Source: Ensifer sesbaniae (GTDB taxonomy: Bacteria; Pseudomonadota; Alphaproteobacteria; Rhizobiales; Rhizobiaceae). Taken from it: a stretch of 64,000 nucleotides of DNA. The notes under the pieces are model-generated. The model was not told the DNA's origin, made no database searches, and saw only the letters and a list, made by a program, of their open reading frames with translations. Position 1 is the first letter of the stretch. Each line of letters begins with the position of its first letter. Below are positions 58,749 to 64,000 of the stretch, piece after piece. Where the stretch lies: assembly GCF_013283665.1 (NCBI RefSeq), contig NZ_JABEKU010000001.1, forward strand, positions 682,001 through 746,000. Direction: 5' to 3'. The position numbers and the translations under genes were made by a program.

Positions 58749-59846
58749 ATGGGCCGCGACACTGGGATTTTGGCCGACCGCGCGATCGCCGCGCTGTTCG
58801 AAACGGGACGCCTGAAGAGCGAGAGGCCGCTGGATGCCGATCAGATCCAGCCGGCAAGCCTCGACCTGCGCCTGGGCGCCAAGGCCTTTCGCGTCCGCGC
58901 GAGCTTCATGCCCGGCCCGTCCCACCTCGTCGCCGACAAGCTTGACCGGCTGAAGCTGCATGTGGTCGATCTGACCGACGGCGCGGTGCTGGAAACCGGC
59001 TGCGTCTACATCGTGCCGCTGATGGAGAGTCTGGCGCTGCCTGCGGGCATGTCGGCCTCGGCCAATCCGAAAAGCTCGACCGGCCGCCTCGACATCTTCA
59101 CCCGCGTCATCACCGACCGCGCCCAGGAATTCGACAAGATCCCGGCCGGCTACAGCGGTCCGCTCTATCTCGAAATCAGCCCGCGCACCTTCCCGATCGT
59201 CGTGCGCCGCGGTTCGCGCCTGTCGCAGATCCGCTTCCGCATGGGCCAGTCGCTGCTGTCGGAGCAGGAGTTGCTGGCGTTGCACGAGAGCGACGTTCTC
59301 GTGGCGAGCGAGCGTCCGAATGTCAGCGGCGGCGGCATTGCACTGTCGATCGACCTCAAGGGAACCGGCCCGGACGGCCTGATCGGCTACCGCGGCAAGC
59401 ACCACACGGCGGTCATCGACGTCGACAAGAAGGCGCAGCACGCGATCTTCGACTTCTGGGAGCCGCTCTACAGCCGCGGACGCGACGAGCTGATCCTCGA
59501 TCCGGACGAGTTCTACATCCTCGTCTCGCGCGAAGCGGTGCATGTGCCGCCGCTTTATGCGGCCGAGATGACGCCGTTCGATCCGCTGGTGGGCGAATTC
59601 CGCGTGCACTACGCCGGCTTTTTCGATCCGGGCTTCGGCCATGCGTCTGCCGGCGGCAGCGGCAGTCGCGCCGTTCTGGAGGTCCGCAGCCACGAGGTGC
59701 CGTTCATTCTTGAGCATGGGCAGATCGTCGGCCGGCTGATCTATGAACACATGCTGGAACGTCCTGACGGCCTCTACGGCCTCGGTGTCGGCTCCAACTA
59801 CCAGGCGCAGGGCCTGAAGCTTTCGAAGCATTTCCGCGCCGAATAG
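58749..59846 (+). CDS. dcd: dCTP deaminase, long form
   Basis: A 365-residue protein of the 2'-deoxycytidine 5'-triphosphate deaminase family, about twice the length of E. coli Dcd, as is usual in Rhizobiales. PASLDLRLGAKAFRVRASFM and ANPKSSTGRLDIFTRVITDR are the trimer and nucleotide-binding blocks, with QEFDKIPAGYSGPLYLEISP for catalysis. The second half repeats the dUTPase-like fold. ATG 58749 follows GAAAGAGGA. It diverges from metZ. Confidence 0.88.
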   Translation: MGRDTGILADRAIAALFETGRLKSERPLDADQIQPASLDLRLGAKAFRVRASFMPGPSHLVADKLDRLKLHVVDLTDGAVLETGCVYIVPLMESLALPAGMSASANPKSSTGRLDIFTRVITDRAQEFDKIPAGYSGPLYLEISPRTFPIVVRRGSRLSQIRFRMGQSLLSEQELLALHESDVLVASERPNVSGGGIALSIDLKGTGPDGLIGYRGKHHTAVIDVDKKAQHAIFDFWEPLYSRGRDELILDPDEFYILVSREAVHVPPLYAAEMTPFDPLVGEFRVHYAGFFDPGFGHASAGGSGSRAVLEVRSHEVPFILEHGQIVGRLIYEHMLERPDGLYGLGVGSNYQAQGLKLSKHFRAE

Positions 59847-59927
59847 GGGATTTTGCACGGGACCTCATGCGACATCGCGCAAGGGTCCTTGACAGATCGT
59901 CCCGGTTCGGGAAATTTCGCAAGTCTC

Positions 59928-60002
59928 GCGGGTGTAGTTCAGTGGTAGAACGCCAGCTTCCCAAGCTTGATGTCGTCGGTTCGATCCCGATCACCCGCTC
60001 CA
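59928..60002 (+). tRNA. tRNA-Gly (anticodon CCC)
   Basis: A 75-nt tRNA: acceptor stem GCGGGTG/CACCCGC, discriminator T and encoded CCA, D arm with AGTGGTAGA, anticodon loop TTCCCAA with CCC, T arm GGTTCGATCC. It reads GGG codons. Confidence 0.97.
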
Positions 60003-60119
60003 ATTCTCGCTGATCTTTGTGTTGCCTCGCACTTCTAGAGGCTATGGCCAGTTGCGATCGCGACGGATAACTTGGTACGCGATGAATCATCAAGCGGTTC
60101 TAAGGGCCGCCCCTGCCAC

Positions 60120-60977
60120 ATGAGACGTGCCGGCCCGCTGCCCATGAGATTTCTTAGCCTGTTTGCCCTTTGCGCGTCCTTGATCGCAACGCCGCTCGCG
60201 GCACAGCCCAAGGACCTGCCCATTCTGTTCGATGCGCGCGAGCGTATCGCCAAGCCCGATCTCACGGGCCTTGCACGCTTGCGCTTTCTGACGACCGTGG
60301 ACTTTCCCCCGTTCAACTTCATCGACCAGTCCGGCAAGCTCTCCGGTTTTCACGTCGATCTCGTGCGCGAGATCTGCCGCGAACTCGACATCGAAGCCAA
60401 ATGCCAGATCCAGGCCGTGACCTATGCGGAACTTCTGCCGGCGCTGGAAGAGGGGCAGGGCGAAGCTGTTGCCGCCGGCATCGCCGTCGGCCCGGAACTG
60501 CGCCAGCGTTTCGGCTTCTCGCGCGCCTTCATGCGACTTCCGGCGCGCTTCGCCGTCAATTCCAAGGCGGCCGGCGCCGTGGCGCGTCCGCAGGATCTCA
60601 GGAAAAAATCCGTCGGTGTCGTGGCGGGTACGACGCATGAGGCCATGTTCAAGGCGTTCTTCCCGAGGATCGAGGCCAAGGTCTTCCCGGATCGCGACGC
60701 CATGCTGGCCGCGCTGCAGAAGGGTGAGGTGCCGGCGGTCTTTTCCGACGGCTTGCAGCTTTCCTTCTGGGTCCCAGGCACAACAGCCGGCGGCTGCTGC
60801 GCGCTCGTCGATGGCGCCTATTTCTCGCAGCGCTTTCTCGGCGAAGGCCTGACGATCATGAACCGCAAATCCGAACCGGCCCTGACCCAGGCTATCGACC
60901 ACGCGTTGCTGGCGCTGTCGCGCAGCGGCCGGCTCGAGGAAATCTACCTGCGCTACTTCCCGAACGGCATTTACTGA
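60120..60977 (+). CDS. periplasmic amino-acid-type solute-binding protein
   Basis: A 285-residue SBP family 3 protein. Signal peptide with cleavage near LAAQPK (about residue 29), then LRFLTTVDFPPFNFIDQSGK and FHVDLVREICRELDIE, the usual start of the ligand-binding fold, and KKSVGVVAGTTHEAMFKAFF for the second lobe. No permease or ATPase genes are near, so it may be an orphan receptor. ATG 60120 or ATG 60144 could be the start. Confidence 0.82.
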   Translation: MRRAGPLPMRFLSLFALCASLIATPLAAQPKDLPILFDARERIAKPDLTGLARLRFLTTVDFPPFNFIDQSGKLSGFHVDLVREICRELDIEAKCQIQAVTYAELLPALEEGQGEAVAAGIAVGPELRQRFGFSRAFMRLPARFAVNSKAAGAVARPQDLRKKSVGVVAGTTHEAMFKAFFPRIEAKVFPDRDAMLAALQKGEVPAVFSDGLQLSFWVPGTTAGGCCALVDGAYFSQRFLGEGLTIMNRKSEPALTQAIDHALLALSRSGRLEEIYLRYFPNGIY

Positions 60978-61018
60978 GTGCCAGGTGGGCTTGGCGTGAC
61001 CGCCAACGAATGACAGGG

Positions 61019-61429
61019 CTACCGGCGGAAGCGGGCAAGCGCACCGCGCTCGATTGCCGCGCAGGTGAGCTTGTCGAGACCCAGGCGATCGCGCAGCAAT
61101 TGCAGCAGCCGAATCTCTTCGTTGCGAATCCGCTGGTCCGCCGCGGAGATTTCGACGGCGAGTGCATAGGCCGTCTCGTGGAATTTTTCCGGAAGCGCCT
61201 CACGCACGATCTCCAGGACGATGTCCAGCCCTTCGGGAGCCGCGAGCTGGGCGGAGCATTCGTGGCCGATATGGACGAGCCGGTCCCCGTCGAACCCGTC
61301 GAAAACGGGCAGGAACTGCACGAGCCGACCGATGCGGGCGAATTCGTCGTCGCTCATCTCGCGGTCGACCGCCGACATCATCACCATGACATAGACGAGA
61401 GCTTCGTGGTGACTGAGGCTTGGCAGCAT
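61019..61429 (-). CDS. TerB-like helical protein
   Basis: A 136-residue all-helical protein (MLPSLSHHEALVYVMVMMSA). The acidic motifs VDREMSDDEFARI and ISAADQRIRNEEIRLL are those of TerB/DjlA-like domains, which bind metal. GGAAAG precedes the ATG at 61429. It is a single gene between the solute-binding protein and the nuclease-like gene. Confidence 0.75.
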   Translation of the reverse strand: MLPSLSHHEALVYVMVMMSAVDREMSDDEFARIGRLVQFLPVFDGFDGDRLVHIGHECSAQLAAPEGLDIVLEIVREALPEKFHETAYALAVEISAADQRIRNEEIRLLQLLRDRLGLDKLTCAAIERGALARFRR

Positions 61430-61569
61430 GGGGCTTTCCGACGGTAGAGCAATTCCAAGAAAGGCGTGAAGCGGTTTCCACCCGGATTGCGGAGTTTCAA
61501 GGAGCCGGATCATCCCAATGAAAAGCGAGACGATCCGGACAATTGAGAACTGGGAATTGCCGCGTCCGT

Positions 61570-62424
61570 TTACAAGTCCGGCTGCGGCTCCTCCATCCCG
61601 GTGCCGAGGGTTGGATCATCTGATGTCATCGGCGTTTGGCTGAAGTCGCGCGGATCGTCGCCATGGAAGCCGAGCTTTGCCTGGCGTGCGGCGTCGGCCC
61701 GTTTCTCGAGCGGCGAGCCGGGTACGGGCGTTGCCCAGCCATTATCGACCAGCCAGGCCGCGAGGTCCTGCCCGCCGAGCGAGCAGGAAGCCGTGGCCGA
61801 TGGGCCGGCGCCTCCCTCGGGCATGTCGCAGCTCACCGCACGGGCGCGCAGAAAGTTCCGGAAGGCAGTGCGTGCGACGATGCCGCAGGGCCAGCTCTTC
61901 CCCCCGGTTTCGCAGGTTCTCTCCGCCTGCTCGGGCTCGATGCCATCGATCTGCACCGTCAGCTTATCGAACTGGATCACGCCAGCGGCGACCGCCACGG
62001 GGCGATAGAGGATAGTCGGCCCGGCGGCGGCCTTCGCTTGCTTCTCCGGTTCCGATAAGGGTGCGCGCGGCTCGGCCCGTTCGAGCGGTGCGCTGGTGAC
62101 CGTGTCGGGGAGGCCGAACTGTTGCGGCTCGATGGCGCGTGCGGTTTTTTCCGTCGTCGGGGTCTGCGGTTGCTCGCCGGTCGCAGAGGCGTCTGGCACG
62201 GAAGCGCCGCCAGAGGACGTGCCGGGATCGAGTGGCACGTCTTCGCCCGTTTCCGCCTGATCCGGGGCCGGCTCGATTTCCGCCATGTCGGGCGTTTCGA
62301 GAACGAGGTCCGGCGTGGCGGCACTCTCGCGGTCACGGATGGCGGCCGCACCCGCATAGAGGATGCCGGTGAAAAGCGCGATCGCGGCGATGCCGCCGGC
62401 AAGGGTGTATAAATGCTGCCGCAT
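61570..62424 (-). CDS. membrane-anchored thermonuclease-like protein
   Basis: A 284-residue protein with one N-terminal transmembrane helix (LAGGIAAIALFTGILYAGAA), a long Pro/Glu/Thr-rich linker to about 145, then an SNase-like domain (IQFDKLTVQIDGIEPEQAER, CGIVARTAFRNFLRARAVSC, AAWLVDNGWATPVPGS). The catalytic Arg/Asp set is not obvious, so it may be inactive. It lies 13 bases after the S24 regulator gene, in the same direction. Confidence 0.7.
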   Translation of the reverse strand: MRQHLYTLAGGIAAIALFTGILYAGAAAIRDRESAATPDLVLETPDMAEIEPAPDQAETGEDVPLDPGTSSGGASVPDASATGEQPQTPTTEKTARAIEPQQFGLPDTVTSAPLERAEPRAPLSEPEKQAKAAAGPTILYRPVAVAAGVIQFDKLTVQIDGIEPEQAERTCETGGKSWPCGIVARTAFRNFLRARAVSCDMPEGGAGPSATASCSLGGQDLAAWLVDNGWATPVPGSPLEKRADAARQAKLGFHGDDPRDFSQTPMTSDDPTLGTGMEEPQPDL

Positions 62425-62437
62425 CAGGAAGAACGTC

Positions 62438-63091
62438 CTATTGGCTGGCCCAGATGATCCGGGCGATCCATTCGATCTGGCTGATCTCGAAGCTCCTGTT
62501 CGGGTGCTCCGGGTTGAGGGAAAGGAGCTCGATCGTGCGCGGCGTCTGGCGTGTCAGGACCTTGGCCATGACCTCGCCTTCGCGCGTCTTGACCACCACA
62601 CGGTCACCGCGCCGAACCTGCGCGCCCGGATCGACGATCAGGGTGTCGCCGTCGCGGTAAAGCGGCATCATGCTGTCGCCCTGGACCTCGAGCGCGTAGA
62701 TGCCGGTCCGGCGTTCCGCGGCCGTCGGGAAATCGATCACATCCCAGCCTTGGCCGGCCGGGAAACCGCCGTCGTCGAAGAAGCCGCCCGCGCCCGCCTG
62801 GGCAAAGCCGATCAGCGGGATCGCCGCACTCGCCGTCGCCGGGGCAGGGGCTTGCGTGCCATCCGGGCTCAACAGGCTGGTGAACTGGTCCATCGTCGCG
62901 CCGGTCGCCTCGAGCACCTTGGCAATCGATTCCGTCGATGGCCAGCGTTCCCGCCCGTCGGCAGAGTGGCGCTTGGATTTGTTGAAGGAGGTGGGGTCGA
63001 GCCCGGCGCGGCGGGCGAGACCCGAAGGCGAGAGCTGATTGCGCTCGGCCAATGCATCGATGGCGTGCCAGATCGTGCCGTGAGACAACAT
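62438..63091 (-). CDS. HTH regulator with S24 (LexA/CI-like) domain
   Basis: A 217-residue regulator. The N-terminal HTH (LSPSGLARRAGLDPTSFNKS) is followed by an S24 peptidase domain: QGDSMMPLYRDGDTLIVD with the Ser and VVVKTREGEVMAKVL with the Lys. An AG-type cleavage site may be in FAQAGAGGF. Such proteins resemble phage CI repressors, but this gene lies in the conserved core and its neighbours are housekeeping genes. Confidence 0.85.
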   Translation of the reverse strand: MLSHGTIWHAIDALAERNQLSPSGLARRAGLDPTSFNKSKRHSADGRERWPSTESIAKVLEATGATMDQFTSLLSPDGTQAPAPATASAAIPLIGFAQAGAGGFFDDGGFPAGQGWDVIDFPTAAERRTGIYALEVQGDSMMPLYRDGDTLIVDPGAQVRRGDRVVVKTREGEVMAKVLTRQTPRTIELLSLNPEHPNRSFEISQIEWIARIIWASQ

Positions 63092-63317
63092 GCGAAGGAT
63101 CCGGGCCGAACGGGGCGGCCGCTTGCTGGTTTGTTCTGCACCACACTACCGAAAGCCTGGGTTCCGGTAAAGAATCCGAAGGAAAATAGTCCTTTCTCCG
63201 TCATTTGCCTTGGGGGCGGCGTGCCCTTTGCTTTGCTCGACGGACGGGACAGGCTTTCATCGGAGGGAACGCTTTGTTGGCGCGCATGAAACCCGAGTGT
63301 CTGCCGTTCGATCGCGG

Positions 63318-63827
63318 TCACGCCGTGGCCTTTTCTCGCGCTATCCTTGCCACCACCTCTTCATAGGCGGCCTGCAGCATGGCGCGCACCCGCGGCGGTC
63401 CATCGAGAGGCGCACCGAGATGGTCGTGCCGAAGCTCGTCCATGAAGCGATCCCAGAGCTCGGGGCCGCCATTTTCCATCAGTTCGGCGCGGATGCTGAG
63501 CTCTTCGCTGACCGGCAGGTAGCGCCGTCCCCAGGCGCCGAGCTGGGCCATGATCGGTACCAGCGCGATCGTCATCTCCGTCAGGCTGTAAATGGCCTTC
63601 TGCTTGTGGCTGGGGTCGTCGGCCTTGGTCAGCATGCCCTGCTCGACCAGCATCTTCAGCCGGTCCGCAAGGATGTTCGACGAGATGCCCTCTTGGGATC
63701 GCAGCAATTCTCGGAAGTGCCGTTTACCGCCGAAGATCATGTCACGAATGATGAGCAGGCTCCATTTGTCGCCGAACACTTCGAGCGAAAGATTGATCGG
63801 GCAACCCGAGCGAATGTCGTCCTTCAT
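63318..63827 (-). CDS. HxlR-family transcriptional regulator
   Basis: A 169-residue winged-helix regulator of the HxlR type: CPINLSLEVFGDKWSLLIIR, then FGGKRHFRELLRSQEGISSN and ILADRLKMLVEQGMLTKADD, and YSLTEMTIALVPIMAQLGAW. The conserved N-terminal Cys is C11 or so. ATG 63827 has GAAGAGG in front. It diverges from the gene at 63962 and probably controls it through the 134-base gap. Confidence 0.9.
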   Translation of the reverse strand: MKDDIRSGCPINLSLEVFGDKWSLLIIRDMIFGGKRHFRELLRSQEGISSNILADRLKMLVEQGMLTKADDPSHKQKAIYSLTEMTIALVPIMAQLGAWGRRYLPVSEELSIRAELMENGGPELWDRFMDELRHDHLGAPLDGPPRVRAMLQAAYEEVVARIAREKATA

Positions 63828-63961
63828 TGGCACCTCTTCAAGACCGCTTGCATTATCGCATCAGTGGAGTTAGCGTGCAACTGCTTTCAAAATTATAGCG
63901 GTTTTAATGTGAAATCAGTTAAACAAGGCCACCGGCTACCGGGTCAGAGGAAACGAGAAAC

Positions 63962-64000
63962 ATGACCGAGCGATCGATTGAACATTCGAGCTTTACCATC
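63962..64000 (+). CDS. start of a SRPBCC/AHSA1-like protein (cut by window end)
   Basis: Only 13 codons are visible (MTERSIEHSSFTI). GAGGAAA precedes the ATG. This opening is typical of SRPBCC (AHSA1) proteins, which often sit next to an HxlR or ArsR regulator. The assignment is tentative because of the short sequence. Confidence 0.45.
   Translation, partial: MTERSIEHSSFTI

Noticed and set aside
62438..63091. The S24 regulator as repressor of the prophage
   Set aside because: It lies 22 kb outside attR among core genes; nothing links it to the phage operators.

Overview
The window is chromosomal DNA from an alphaproteobacterium of the family Rhizobiaceae. The best guess is Sinorhizobium/Ensifer or a close relative. 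The evidence is the gene order on the right (ppk2, phoR-pstSCAB-phoU-phoB, gcrA, argD-argF-hslO, apaG, metZ with a SAM-II riboswitch, long-form dcd), the presence of the cell-cycle regulator GcrA, and rhizobial families such as DUF982 and DUF1515. No taxonomic search could be run, so the genus is an inference.

Positions 232-40360 are an integrated prophage of about 40.1 kb in a tRNA-Thr(CGU) gene. It is bounded by a perfect 58-bp direct repeat (232-289 and 40303-40360). The right copy lies in the intact tRNA (40310-40385, minus strand); the left copy is only a 3' tRNA remnant. The layout from left to right is as follows. (1) Integrase, a ribbon-helix-helix protein and an AlpA/Xis-like protein (450-2839). 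(2) A tightly overlapping early operon of small DNA-binding proteins, a winged-helix replication-initiator candidate with a repeat cluster inside its gene, and RNase HI (2836-5355). (3) A possible late regulator followed by a promoter and an immediate terminator (5369-5965). (4) A counter-transcribed cargo block with a stand-alone RES-domain protein, a repeat-rich membrane protein, a lipoprotein and a YHYH-type secreted peptide (5999-7910). (5) A late operon of short-tailed (podovirus) type, with terminase, P22-like portal, scaffold, SU10-like capsid protein, connectors, stabilisation protein, GNAT protein, S74 protein and ejection proteins, and no tape measure or sheath (8252-24639). (6) Tail fibre and lysis genes (25907-30058). 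(7) About 10 kb of accessory genes (30086-40171): a HigB/HigA-type toxin-antitoxin pair with an operator inside its promoter, a run of secreted proteins and lipoproteins, an RNA polymerase alpha-CTD-like small protein, a membrane-anchored thermonuclease followed by a DNA-ligase C-terminal fragment, membrane proteins, and an XRE repressor facing a three-operator array.

Positions 40462-64000 are ordinary chromosomal core. The phosphate module is complete: a Pho box drives pstS-pstC-pstA-pstB-phoU-phoB, the sensor kinase gene phoR lies just upstream, and ppk2 diverges from it. Arginine synthesis genes, the redox chaperone Hsp33, methionine synthesis under SAM-II control, a dCTP deaminase, tRNA-Gly(CCC), a periplasmic solute-binding protein, an S24 repressor-like regulator and an HxlR regulator follow. 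The last 39 bases open a divergent gene that is cut by the window edge.

The parts most worth follow-up are the RES moron, the candidate origin inside the replication gene, the three-operator switch with its paired membrane protein, the alpha-CTD mimic, the ligase fragment, and the frameshift in a DUF6074-like gene.
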